From the NCBI GenBank assembly GCA_943735955.1, contig OX030962.1, positions 4,226,239-4,290,238 on the forward strand: a stretch of 64,000 bases of DNA, in the 5' to 3' direction. Below, in pieces: positions 47,859 through 59,790 of this stretch. The notes under the pieces were generated by a model. The model worked only from the letters and a program-made list of their open reading frames with translations, had not been told where the DNA came from and searched no databases. The position numbers were made by a program, and so were the translations under genes. This stretch comes from Piscicola geometra. Taxonomy: Eukaryota > Annelida > Clitellata > Hirudinida > Piscicolidae. Numbering within the stretch: the stretch's first letter is position 1; each line of letters starts with the position of its first letter.

Positions 47859-50165
47859 TCAAATGGAGTCTGGAGAAGCACACAAAAGTTGAAAGTCCTC
47901 AGCGTCGACAGGGTCCAGTCTGAGGGTGATGATGATGATGTTTATTTAATATATATAAATATAGTGAGATTTAATAAAGGATGAATGAATCGAATGGGAA
48001 TCATGCATGAGATTAAGATCAAATAAATAATACAGCTGGGCCGAATATTCCATTTGGTGTCAAATAGTTTAACAATTACTCGATTCGTATTCAAGCGAAT
48101 AATTTAATCGAATACTGAATTCGATACAGCGCTATCATGAATGGCACTGACTTGAGGAGGTCCTCGACAGTGACGTCATCAGTCAACAGCTGATCGTCGA
48201 ACGAGTCGCCAAGGCAAGAGAGTGAGGGAAACTGTCTTGTTGTTGTTGTTGATTTTGTTGATGATGATGATTTTGTTGTTGATGATGATGATGTTGTGGT
48301 TAATGTTGTCGTTGTTGTTGTGAAGAAGATAGAGTTAAAGGCAGTTTTATCGTTTGTTGTTGTTGAAAATAAATGGTTAGTTATAGTTGTTGTTTCTTCC
48401 AAGTTTTTATTTTTATTCGTTTGTTCGTTTTGTTGAGGCAACAATTTCATTAGAAAGCTGTTGTTGTTATTGTTAGTGATGTTGTTGTTGATGTTATTGT
48501 TGTTGTTGTTGCGTTGAAGCTTGCTAGGTGCGACAAACGTCTGAGGCTTTTGGTGCACGGTGCCTGTTGAAGTTGTTTGTGGTTGTTGTGGTAGTGGTGA
48601 AGGAGAAGAAGACTTCATCTCGTGCATCAAGTGCTGCAGTTGGGATGGAGTGGAGTTGAGGGTCTCTGTGGGGTGTTGAGTGAGATGCCTCCGCAGGAGT
48701 TGTGGAGTGAGTTTTTCCGCAGGAATGCCACTCTCCGCGAGGTGGTTGTTGTTGTTGTTGTTTAGAAGGGAAAAGAGGGTGACACAAGCGGCATTCAATG
48801 ATTGGTTGTTGTCGTCAGCCAATGGCGCGCCATAAAATGACTTTTTGACAGGTGATTGGAGGAACTTGTCCCAGGAAGGACTGATCTCCAAGTGGTTGGA
48901 GGAGGGACCCTCCAGGAGGACGGTGTTGATGGGCTGGTTGAAGTTGTCCATTTGGGTGAGAGTGATGGAGGGCGAGGTGGGTGATGTGGGAGTGTGTATT
49001 CGCTGTTGTTGTTTTTGTTGTTGTTGTAATATTTGTTGTCGTTGTAATAGTTGTTGTTGTTGTTTTAGTTCTGTTTGTCGTTGTAAGGCACTAGTGAGCT
49101 GGTTCGTCTGTGGTGGGAGTGACATTAGATTATGCGCCAAAAATATTTCAGTCTCATTTTCTAGATTTAGTTTTTAGATTTTTTCAACTTGAACATATAA
49201 AGTGCACTTTAAAAATAGGTGCGTCTAATACATGGGTGCGTCTAATACATGGGTTGCGTCTTGTACATGGGTGCGTCTTGTACATGGGTGCGTCTAATAC
49301 ATGGATGCGTCTAATACATTGGTGCATCTTATACATGGGTGCGTCTTATACATGGGTGCATCTTATACATGGGTGCGTCTTATACATGGGTGCGTCTAAT
49401 AAATGGGTTCGTCTTATACATGGGTGCGTCTTATACATGGGTGCGTCTTATACATGGGTGCATCTTATACATGGGTGCGTCTTATACATGGGTGCGTCTA
49501 ATACATGGGTGCGTCTTATAGATTGGTGCGTCTTATACATGGGTGCGTCTAATACATGGGTGCGTCTTATAGATGGGTGCGTCTTATACATGGGTGCGTC
49601 TTATACATGGGTGCGTCTTATATATGGGTGCGTCTTATACATGGGTGCGTCTTATACATGGGTGCGTCTTATACATGGATGCGTCTAATACATGGGTGCG
49701 TCTTATATATGGGTGCGTCTTATACATGGGTGCGTCTAATACATGGGTGCGTCTTATAGATGGGTGCGTCTTATACATGGGTGCGCCTTAGACACAGCAT
49801 TTTAAAGTTTATTCCATTTAAAGAGTATCACCGAATTGTAGTTGAGATGGGGTTGCATCCGCAGGAATTGTTGATCAACCCCGCTGAAGTTGTTGTGAAC
49901 TGAAGCAGAAAATTCGTCGATTTTGTTGTTGCTTGAAGAACTTTTGTTGAGATTGTTGCTATCTGAATTTTTAAATTGTTGTTGTTGTTGTTGTTGTTGT
50001 TGAACAGCTTTCAAATATTGATGCTCGAGGGTGACATTATTGAAGGAGGAGGCATCGACAACTACGAGATCATCATCAGCAACACCATCCACATATGTGT
50101 CCACACTCTCCTCCATGGCGTCTGAAATGGAAGGTTCATGGCTGTTGTAGTTGTAGTAATAGTCG

Positions 50166-50199
<34 letters not shown>

Positions 50200-50638
50200 A
50201 GGCACTGAAATCCAGTTGGCCACCTTTATCGTCGTAGTAGGCAAGGTTGTTGAGTGGAACATAGTTGTAAGGCAAATTAGTGGCTACATCATTTCTCTTG
50301 GTGTTGTAATCAATGAAATTGTCGTTGTTGTAATAGAAGACATTGTTGTTAAAATCACTGTTATTTTTATCGTTAACGTTATTGAAGTGTCGCAATGCCG
50401 CTTCTGAGATCTGCTGCGACTTGCTGATGTCAGGAAGAGAACCAAAGGCGTTGCAGTTGTTGTTGTTGTAAGTGTTGTTGCAGTTGTTGTAAATGTTATT
50501 GTTATTGTTGTTGTTGTTGAGAAGGAGGTTGTTGTTGGAGAAGGTTCTTTGTGGATTACTCATCCTCTCGTCCTGGATCAAGCGCTTCAGTACGGGGTTC
50601 CTGTGTGACATCATCATCATCCACATCATCATCATCCA

Positions 50639-50671
<33 letters not shown>

Positions 50672-52393
50672 AACTATCATCACCACCACAAATTCATTTT
50701 TATCATAGCCATCTACATCATCATCATCACCGCTAAATTCATCATCACTATCACTATCACTAGAACGTTCCATTCAATTCAACAGCTACCGAAAACACTT
50801 CACATCTTCAAAAACGTAAACAAATATATAAAATCAGAATTTAGCTTTGAAAATAATGATCATCTTGATGAATGATTATAATCATTATCATCACCTGTGA
50901 TGGATGGAGCCCTCACAAGACCTGGGTCTGCTCTGTGCATGATTGTGTTGTTGTTGCTGCATCTAGGTTACTATGCACGCCACTATACTACGCAGATACT
51001 GCACATAAAGTTTAGTAATCATGATTATAGTAATCATGATTATAGTAATCATGATAATAGTAATCATGATTATAGTAATCATGATTATAGTAATCATGAT
51101 TATAGTAATCATGATTATAGTAATCATGATTATAGTAATCATGATTATAGTAATCATGATTATAGTAATCATGATTATAGTAATCATGATTATAGTAATC
51201 ATGATTATAGTAATCATGATTATAGTAATCATGATTATAGTAATCATGATTATAATAATCATGATTATAGTAATCATGATTATAGTAATCATGATTATAG
51301 TAATCATGATTATAGTAATCATGATTATAGTAATCATGATTATAGTAATCATGATTATAGTAATCATTATTACAATCATGATTACTATAATCATGAGGTT
51401 TGTAGGGGCGATAAGGTGCAGTTTGAATTTGCTTTAGTAAAACCAGGAACATCAAACACAACATCATTCATAGCATACCATGAAAAAATGCCTTAATAAA
51501 ATAATTGATATAGAATAAAACTTGAGTGTCGCTACTATGAGTCGCATTCACATGACTTTCAGTGCTGCTAGGGAGATGCGCCCCAACTGGCCCGACCAGA
51601 ACAGAATGGATCACGTGCAGGTTCCCATCAGATGCGGAGATGCAGTTCGATGGCACCAGCGCCATGACTCGGCTCTTTGAAGCCCTGGTACTCCTCTCTG
51701 GAGCAGAAACATCGAGAAGCATGTGAGCACCATGGAAAGATACAATTTTCCATGAATGCCGGTCTGAGGAGCCTCTTGCAGACCCGCTGGCCAGTCAACA
51801 TCTCAAACGAAAACACATGGAGTAAAACGAATCAAATGCCTGTTGATGAACACATTTTCAAAAACATTTATTCGAAAGCCAGCATCCAGTGCAAGGAGAC
51901 AGGCTCTCACGCGGAATCCTCGAGAAGAAGGAAAGATTACGCCTGAAAGCACCGGAGCGAGGACTCGGAGAGTGACACAGACAGATAGAAAGATAGAAAG
52001 GCGGGAGCAGCTGAAAGGACTCCACCACGACCTACACGTCAGCTGCAGGCTGCTTGCTTGCTTATGTGCCAGACGAAATAAGAGAAAATAAGTTCGCCCA
52101 ATCACTACGCCGAAGAAGAAAACACATTCAGGAAGATCTTGTAGCAATGATTCTGTGTATATTCCTGATATGCCAATATTAACTATCATTAGCAAGAGCA
52201 TTGTTGTTGTTATCAACTAGTTATAACTTAGAAAGTATTCCTCGTTTTATCTTATGTTGTTATACAATCTTCAGCATGCAACGTCTGCATTAACACGCCA
52301 TCTCCCCATTAAAATACCAAACAAATAGGAACTTGTTACTCAAGACTCACACTAACAGAACCCGGAGAGTAGCCCTGAATGTAGACCATGAGA

Positions 52394-52428
<35 letters not shown>

Positions 52429-55400
52429 TTGTGTGTTTGTGTGACTTTATTTATTGTCTTATGTCATTAAGACAGCACACACCTGCAGGATTTTGCGTAT
52501 TGTTGTTGTTTGAAGGAGTGTTGTTGTTATTGTTGTGGTTGTTATCGTTGTTATTGTTGTTGTTGTCAACTTGCTTGAGGTCACTAAAGAGGTTCGCATG
52601 GATCGAGGAATCAGAACTGGCTCTGGAATAATAAAAATAGAAATAATAAAATAACAATAATGGAAATAATGAATTAAATAACATTTGATCAATCAACGCA
52701 GAATCTAAAAATAATTTCAAAAACGGTTTTAATAGCAATGGCGGCAGAGAAGTGCAAGGCGGACACGCAATGGGCGAGCGATAGAGGTCAGGAGCGCCCA
52801 CCTCCTCCAGTTGTTTTCCAGGGGCGCTTCCAGGCGGTTGGCACTGTACGGCGAGCACTTGTTGTGTTGGAGTAATTGAATTCGTAATTATATTGATTAT
52901 AATATGAATCATTTATATGTTAGAGATGTGCTTAAATCCAAGTTAACTTCTCGATTAACCCGTTTATGAATTAACGAAATAAAACGTTTAACGCAGTTAA
53001 CCATATTTATCAATATTTTACTTTTATATATTTTTTTCTAAAAAAATTTGCCCAAAAAAATATTTTCAACTATTTAAAACATTTAAAACACGATTAATTT
53101 TCTACTAAAATTTTAACTGTACGATTTAAATTTTTAATTTTACGATTTAAATTTACAAATGTCCGATAAAAAATGTTAATTACACGATTACAAATGTTTT
53201 ATTCCACGATTAACATTTTTGATGGTTGAGCTGCTCACAAGAGTGTATGGTTTGTAGTTTTAATTACAATGTGTTACATCAGTTTTATTAATTCCTAAAA
53301 ATTACGACTAGCTTGTCTTTACATTCGAAGGCATTTAGTACATACGTAGCAGATACTGACGCTGCATTGCAAGTCCTCATCTCAGGGTTTTTTTTCGTGA
53401 CACCATCACTAGCTTCGATTACCCTTACCTATCCCTGGCTGGGAGACTGAAGGGGCAATAGCACTTGTCTAAGGTGTTTCCCTGGACTAGTGGTAGAGTG
53501 GGGATGTCTTACTTTCCCGTACAGGTAAGACACCTGCCCACTGCTCTTGGGCTGGTCGTTGACACTAAAATGTGTTCCTCCGCCCTTTGTCAGTTGTCAT
53601 TCTTCATGCTGTAGGGTAACCCAGATACCCTCCAAACCAAAATGCCTGAACTATTTTGATAAAAAGCCAAAAGAGTCGGTTCGGTCGTCAGTCACTGACC
53701 ACCACATGGATTTTATTTTATTTTAAACTATAATCCTAACCTTAACCCTTATCCCTAACCCTAAGCATCTAAATATTTGTTAAACCATTTTTAAAAAAAA
53801 TATTTATCATATTAATTATTAATTTATATAAAAATCATTATAATTATTAATTTATATAAATATCATTATAATTATTAATTTATATAAAAATCATTATAAT
53901 TATTAATTTATATAAAAATCATTATAATTATTAATTTATATAAAAATCATTATAATTATTAATTTATATAAAAATCATTATAATTATTAATTTATATAAA
54001 AATCATTATAATTATTAATTTATATAAAAATCATTATAATTATTAATTTATATAAAAATCATTATAATTATTAATTTATATAAAAATCATTATAATTATT
54101 AATTTATATAAAAATCATTATAATTATTAATTTATATAAAACTCATTATAATTATTAATTTATATAAAACTCATTATAATTATTAATTTATATAAAAATC
54201 ATTATAATTATTAATTTATATAAAAATCATTATAATTATTAATTTATATAAAATCATTATAATTATTAATTTATATAAAAATCATTATAATTATTAATTT
54301 ATATAAAAATCATTATAATTATTAATTTATATAAAAATCATTATAATTATTAATTTATATACCAATCATTATAATTATTAATTTATATACAAATCATTAT
54401 AATTATTAATTTATATAAAAAATCATTATAATTATTAATTTATATAAAAAATCATTATAATTATTAATTTATATAAAAAATCATTATAATTATTAATTTA
54501 TATAAAAAATCATTATAATTATTAATTTATATAAAAAATCATTATAATTATTAATTTATATAAAAAATCATTATAATTATTAATTTATATAAAAAAATCA
54601 TTATAATGATTAATTTATATAAAAAAATCATTATAATGATTAATTTATATAAAAAATTATTTAATTATTAATTTATATAAAAAATCATTATAATTATTAA
54701 TTTATATAAAAAGTCATTATAATTATTAATTTATATAAAAAATCATTATAATTATTAATTTATATAAAAAATCATGATAATTATTAATTTATATAAAAAA
54801 TCATGATAATTATTAATTTATATAAAAAATCATTATAATTATTAATTTATATAAAAATAAATTAATTCAATAATTATTCATTTACCTACTTACCTATTAC
54901 AACACGCTTCATTTCAAAGTTTTAGAAACTTCCTTAAAATAATTACACTACACAACACAAGACTATGCAATTGAAGAGCTCTACATTACAAAAATACATA
55001 CCCCCACATCATATCTACCAACCAAAAACCACACCACACAACACCATGCAGCACTAACCCAACACCACACCATACAACTAAACACAACACCCCACCATAA
55101 AACACTACACAAACCCAACATCAAACCATGCAACACTACATCATATCAATCAACACACCAATCAACACTACACCATACAAAACGATGCAACATCACACAA
55201 AAAACACTCCAACTAACATGTCTATCACAAGAGAACTTTTTCCTCTTCTGAGGTTTCATGCTATTGCTGTTGACAAGGTGGTTGATGTTGTTGTGGCTGT
55301 TGCTGTTCATATTAGTATTGTTGTTGTTGTTGCTGAGTGGACTAATGCGGTTAGTTTGCTTCCTGAGGGGGGAAGTGTGGAGTAAGGAGTGAGTTGAAGA

Positions 55401-55871
55401 AGGGAGGCTGCTCTGCAGGCTGTTGAAGGCATCCCTGTTGTCCAGCGACCTCCACAACATGTTCAGTTCATCCTGAAGTTTGGCAATAGAAAGTTAGAAA
55501 ATGAACAGGTAATCATTACTTAGTCATGAGTCATACTCGCTCACTACTCATAAGTGAAACCCCCCATGGACACCTTGGCAGACGACTGTGGACTGTGAGA
55601 CCTTCTGATATCTTTCTTCTCCTCCTTCGGGGCTCTCTGCAAAGGTCGAACAATCGCCAACTGACGAATGAATAATATTAGAAGAGTGCAGAAAAACGAA
55701 AAAAATACCTGAAGGCATAAAATAATCTTTAAAATTTTAAAATTAAAATGGATGTACCTTAACGGCAGCTCCAACTTCCCTTATTATTTGCTCGTAAGCA
55801 GCGGTTCCTTCTGCCTGCTTTTGTTCCTGCAACGCTATTTTTTCACTAAATTTTCTCGGATTTAAAGACAT
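47859..55871 (-). CDS. CRTC: CREB-regulated transcription coactivator
   Basis: Cytoplasm-to-nucleus shuttling coactivator of CREB, retained by 14-3-3 when phosphorylated by SIK/AMPK. Minus-strand exons: 55871-55758, 55636-55574, 55472-55218, 52857-52802, 52622-52483, 50600-49832, 49107-48152, 47919-47859. The N-terminus [20 protein letters not shown] with [10 protein letters not shown] is the CREB-binding helix, nearly family consensus. [19 protein letters not shown] joins [12 protein letters not shown] to give the W-R-R-x-S-S-D-S site (regulatory Ser about 166). [10 protein letters not shown] corresponds to the central G-S-L-P-D-L motif. The C-terminus VTVEDLLK joins [12 protein letters not shown] before the stop, matching the acidic/hydrophobic activation tail. 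The middle is Asn/Gln homopolymer-rich (N6-N11, Q8). The junction from 52483 to 50600 is out of phase unless a small exon is missing or the donor shifts by 4 nt (to 52479). Confidence 0.92.
49215..49795 (+). repeat. 17-bp minisatellite in CRTC intron
   Basis: About 34 copies of ATGGGTGCGTCTTATAC with TAATAC and TATAGA variants, in the intron between exons 49832-50600 and 48152-49107. Confidence 0.97.
50601..50760. repeat. (ATC)n next to CRTC exon
   Basis: CATCATCATCC triplet tracts directly upstream (minus strand) of the acceptor at 50601, replacing a normal polypyrimidine tract. Confidence 0.8.
51018..51375. repeat. 15-bp palindromic minisatellite GTAATCATGATTATA
   Basis: About 24 copies. 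Each contains the perfect palindrome TAATCATGATTA, so all six frames and both strands look alike. In the CRTC intron between 52483 and 50600. Confidence 0.97.
51530..51745 (-). pseudogene. Fasciclin (FAS1) domain fragment
   Basis: The minus strand encodes [20 protein letters not shown] followed by HSVLVGPVG, matching the conserved C-terminal H2 box of FAS1 domains (N-G-x-x-H-x-I-D-x-V-L-x-P). The rest of a FAS1 domain is not seen upstream in frame. It lies inside a CRTC intron on the same strand. It may be an isolated exon, a gene fragment carried by a transposon, or a decayed retrocopy. Confidence 0.45.
52398..52442 (+). repeat. (GT)n microsatellite
   Basis: GTGTGTGT run in the CRTC intron near the donor of exon 52483. 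Confidence 0.9.
52921..53240 (+). mobile_element. hAT-like end related to the foldback element
   Basis: TAGAGATGTGCTTAAATCCA, AGTTAACTTCTCGATTAACC follows the same pattern as the termini at 36574 and 37625. GATTAA/TTAACG motifs repeat to about 53220. The right terminus was not found. Confidence 0.5.
53380..53770. other. GC-richer unclassified segment in CRTC intron
   Basis: 53390-53710 is distinctly less AT-rich than its surroundings (GGGGATGTCTTACTTTCCCG, TAGGGTAACCCAGATACCCT), suggesting an inserted repeat. Then come two to three telomere-like CCCTAA words at 53740-53765. Origin not recognised. Confidence 0.4.
53795..54858 (+). repeat. 27-bp AT-rich minisatellite, ~40 copies
   Basis: Unit AATTATTAATTTATATAAAA + ATCATTAT with length variants in the A run (A4 to A7), arranged so that longer A runs cluster in the second half. 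CRTC intron 3. Confidence 0.97.
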
Positions 55872-56850
55872 ATTCAGCATTAATTCAAAGTTTTAAACAT
55901 AAACAATATGGTCAAATTACTAAGGTAAAGAAGGCTTATTAGGGCATAATCGAGAACGATAATCGAAAAAATGTAAACAGGATATATTGATTTTACTAAA
56001 AGTTGTATATAACATATTTGGTTTAGGCTATAAACGGTAATAGTGACCTATGCAAATGAGATTAACGATTATTTTAGACAAGTTTCTAATGTTTAAATAG
56101 CTGTATGGTAAAAAAAATATTATTGCTAGAGGCAAAATAAAATACTTTAAATTTATAAGATATTTTTCCCCATATTACTTGTAAAACATTTTGCTGATGA
56201 CATTTAGTGTTCTGACCAATATTATGCCAAAACTTGTTTATTAACCAATTTCACATAATATTTTACATTTTTAATATTGATAAACTTACTTCAAATGAAG
56301 TCACAGAAGTTTCAAGCATTAACTGTTAGTGATTAACAAAACTTTAAAATTAAAATTCAACTATTCATATCTGACAAGTATCCATATTCAAATAATCTAC
56401 AAGATGATTATATCAAACTTCCATGAAAATATAATGATGTTGGAACATTTTAACAACTTTAAAGTCAAAAGTGCTAGTGTTTTAATTGGTGCAGAATTGA
56501 TTGCCATAGATTCCAAAAGCATTCAAAGTCTATATTTGAAAATGAATAGTCATCAATGCATAGAGAAAAATCATCCTCCAGCACTATCATCATCATAATC
56601 TCAGCAGTCTTATTTATTAGCATCATCATTATCATCATCCCAGATGTCTTTTTTATTAGCATCATCATTATCATCACACTCTCTCCAAGTTTTTCAGTCT
56701 GATCACCGATGACCGCAACAAAACAAAATGAAAAACTGCCGCACCATAAGTAGCAGTCTTTGCATAAACAAAAAAGCAATCATAACTTTGAATGGAAGAG
56801 TAGACGAAACAACCTTCAGCACCAGTACCAAGAGAATTGGGAAAACGGTT
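55872..56850. other. CRTC 5' flank, no further gene seen
   Basis: AT-rich. It contains TAGCTGTATGGTAAAAAAAA at 56098, a 20-mer that recurs at 57391 just before the THAP ORF. Minus-strand triplet repeats at 56585-56675. No gene model supported. Confidence 0.5.
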
Positions 56851-56854
56851 CTTG

Positions 56855-57345
56855 GATAAAAAGCCTTCAGAATAAAAAGTCTACAGGATAAAAAGTCTTC
56901 AAGACAAAAAACCTTGAAGAAAAGATTTTCATGGAAATTTTTTTTTTATTCAAGTATATTAATTAAAACTAATGAAAATAATTGTTAAAAACAAAGTGAA
57001 TTAATAAATACTAAAAAAGAGACAAACTAGTTATTTAAAATATTTTTTAGCTTATGTTGGAAATATCAAATAAAAAACTTTAAACTTTCGGAGTTTTATG
57101 AGAAATGTGGTTAGAGCTCTAAAGAGGAAAAGAATAATCGAGAAGAAGTGCTTTTTATATAATTTTAATTGACGTAAAATAATTTTTAGAAACAATTATT
57201 ATTAACAAATTCTAAGAAGAGACAAATTTATTTTATACATTTTGTAGCCAATGTAGGAAATATCAAATAGAAGACATGAATAATTTTGAGGAAGATTGAG
57301 CACCAGTGCAAAGCTTGCAAGCTCCCAATGGGGAAGAAGTGCTTT
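56855..57345 (+). repeat. Dispersed repeat, uninterrupted copy
   Basis: GGATAAAAAGTCTTCAAGAC, AAAGATTTTCATG, AGAGACAAACTAGTTATTT, TTTTTTAGCTTATGTTGGAA, AGAAGTGCTTTTTAT. Same order as 33655-33884 plus 34869-35445 but without the hAT insertion. Confidence 0.75.
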
Positions 57346-57464
57346 TTATATTTTATAATTCAACGTGACGTCACGCTCAGTTCTAAAAATAGCTGTATGG
57401 TAAAAAAAAATATTGTATGGAGGTTTCAATGCAAAAACACGTTACTTTGGAAGCCGATTGCATC

Positions 57465-57797
57465 ATGCCTGTTAGTTGCAGTGCAATAGGGTGCACACAA
57501 AAATTTGAAAAAGGCTCTCATATAAAATTCTATAGGTTTCCGAGAGAGAAAAATAGGCTAAAAAAGTGGATAATTGCACTTAAACGAACCTCTTTGAAGG
57601 ATCCAAATAAGTTATGGGAGCCTAAAGAGCATGACCGGCTTTGCTGTTTGCATTTCATCGAAAGTAAATATAAATGAATTATTATATGTTTTAAGTGAAT
57701 GATAGTGCATTTTTTGTTTTTTCCTCCAGGAAAACCATCCCCACTTAGTAGCCATCCTGACTACATCCCTTCAATATTCTTTTTTACTAAATGTTAA
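57465..57797 (+). CDS. THAP-domain ORF, truncated
   Basis: Two exons: 57465-57663 and 57730-57797, about 88 aa. MPVSCSAIGCTQKF begins a C2CH THAP zinc finger: Cys-x4-Cys near the N-terminus, a central Trp in RLKKWIIALKR, then CCLHFIE giving the Cys-x2-His pair. After the intron, KPSPLSSHPDYIPSIF is the typical C-terminal THAP segment. THAP domains bind DNA and occur in P-element-type transposases and host regulators derived from them. The frame meets TAA at 57795. Sequence beyond (KFKKNKEKDNSPTPAATEIP) would be open in the same register, so the stop may be a recent truncation. Probably a transposase-derived remnant. Confidence 0.75.
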
Positions 57798-57924
57798 AAA
57801 AATAATTCAAAACGCTTGGAAAAGTTTAAGAAAAATAAAGAAAAGGATAATTCACCAACACCAGCAGCAACAGAAATCCCTAATGAAGAGATTGAAAGAG
57901 AGGAAGCAGCCTATGGCCTCGGGA

Positions 57925-57992
57925 CGCAGTCGATTCACCCCATAACCGATTCACCCCATAACCGATTCACCCCTCAACCGATTCACCTCTTA
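57925..57992 (+). repeat. CGATTCACCCCATAAC short tandem repeat
   Basis: Four units of 16-17 bp. Confidence 0.85.
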
Positions 57993-58009
57993 AAATAGTT
58001 AAAAACAGA

Positions 58010-59560
58010 CTTATTTTTTAAAATAAAAATTTTAATATAAAATAAAATTTTAAATATAAAATAGAATTTTAAATATAAAATAGAATTTTAAATATAATAT
58101 AGAATTTTAAATATAAAATAGAATTTTAAATATAAAATAGAATTTTAAATATAAAATAGAATTTTAAATATAAAATAGAATTTTAAATATAAAATAGAAT
58201 TTTAAATATAAAATAGAATTTTAAATATAAAATAGAATTTTAAATATAAAATAGAATTTTAAATATAAAATAGAATTTTAAATATAAAATAGAATTTTAA
58301 ATATAAAATAGAATTTTAAATATAAAATAGAATTTTAAATATAAAATAGAATTTTAAATATAAAATAGAATTTTAAATATAAAATAGAATTTTAAATATA
58401 AAATAGAATTTTAAATATAAAATAGAATTTTAAATATAAAATAGAATTTTAAATATAAAATAGAATTTTTAATATAAAAGAGAATTTTAAATATAAAATA
58501 TAATTTTTAATATGAAATATAATTTTTAATATAAAATATAATTTTTAATATGAAATAGAATTTTAAATATAAAATATAATTTTAAATATAAAATAGAATT
58601 TTAAATATAAAATAGAATTTTAAATATAAAATAGAATTTTAAATATAAACTAGAATTTTAAATATAAAATAGAATTTTAAATATAAAATAGAATTTTTAA
58701 TAGAAAATAGAATTTTTAATATAAAAAAGAATTTTTAATATAAAATAGAATTTTTAATATAAAATAGAATTTTTAATATAAAATAGAATTTTTAATATAA
58801 AATAGAATTTTTAATATAAAATAGAATTTTTAATATAAAATAGAATTTTTAATATAAAATAGAATTTTTAATATAAAATAGAATTTTTAATATAAAATAG
58901 AATTTTTAATATAAAATAGAATTTTTAATATAAAATAGAATTTTTAATATAAAATAGAATTTTTAATATAAAATAGAATTTTTAATATAAAATAGAATTT
59001 TTAATATAAAATAGAATTTTTAATATAAAATAGAATTTTTAATATAAAATAGAATTTTTAATATAAAATAGAATTTTTAATATAAAATAGAATTTTTAAT
59101 ATAAAATAGAATTTTTAATATAAAATAGAATTTTTAATATAAAATAGAATTTTTAATATAAAATAGAATTTTTAATATAAAATAAAAATTTTTATATAAA
59201 ATAAAATTTTTAATATAAAATAAAATTTTTAATATAAAATAAAATTTTAAATATAGGATGAAAATTTTAATATAAAATAACATTTTAAATATAAAATAAC
59301 ATTTTAAATATAAAATAAAATATTAAATATAAAATAACATTTTAAATATAAAATAAAATTTTAAATATAAAATAAAATTTTAAATATAAAATAAAATTTT
59401 AAATATAAAATAAAATTTTAAATATAAAAAAAAATGTTACATATAAAATAAAATTTTAAATATAAGATAAAATTTTAAATATAAAATAAAATTTTAAATA
59501 TAAAATAAAATTTTAAATATAAAATAAAATTTTAAATATAAAATAAAATTTTACATATAA
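58010..59560 (+). repeat. ~19-20-bp AT-rich minisatellite, ~78 copies
   Basis: Unit AATAGAATTTTAAATATAA. Blocks of near-identical variants follow one another: TTTTAAAT (58060-58450), TTTTTAAT (58690-59180), then AAAATTTTAAATAT without G (59190-59560). Confidence 0.97.
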
Positions 59561-59579
59561 AATAATTTATTAAATTAAA

Positions 59580-59790
59580 AATACTTTATTAAAACAAAAT
59601 AAAATATTAAATAAAAAATAAAAGATGAAATAAAAAATAAAATATTAAATAAAAAATAAAACATTAAATAAAAAATAAAATATTAAATAAAAAATAAAAT
59701 ATTAAATAAAAAATAAAATATTAAATAAAAAATAAAATATTAAATAAAAAATAAAATATTAAATAAAAAGAAAATTACTTAACAGAAAAA
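59580..59790 (+). repeat. 17-bp AAATATTAAATAAAAAAT repeat
   Basis: About eleven units, adjoining the previous array and probably derived from it. Confidence 0.85.

Noticed and set aside
51018..51375. Regularly spaced repeats resembling a CRISPR array
   Set aside because: No unique spacers; units are contiguous 15-bp minisatellite copies in a eukaryotic intron. The same holds for the arrays at 49215, 53795 and 60485.
52451..52912. 153-codon minus-strand frame overlapping CRTC exons
   Set aside because: It reads one CRTC exon in frame but runs through an intron; the other exon is in a different frame, and the spliced model gives the conserved phosphosite.
53735..53768. Telomere-like CCCTAA repeats
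   Set aside because: Only two or three degenerate words inside a CRTC intron; not a telomere or a convincing interstitial telomeric array.
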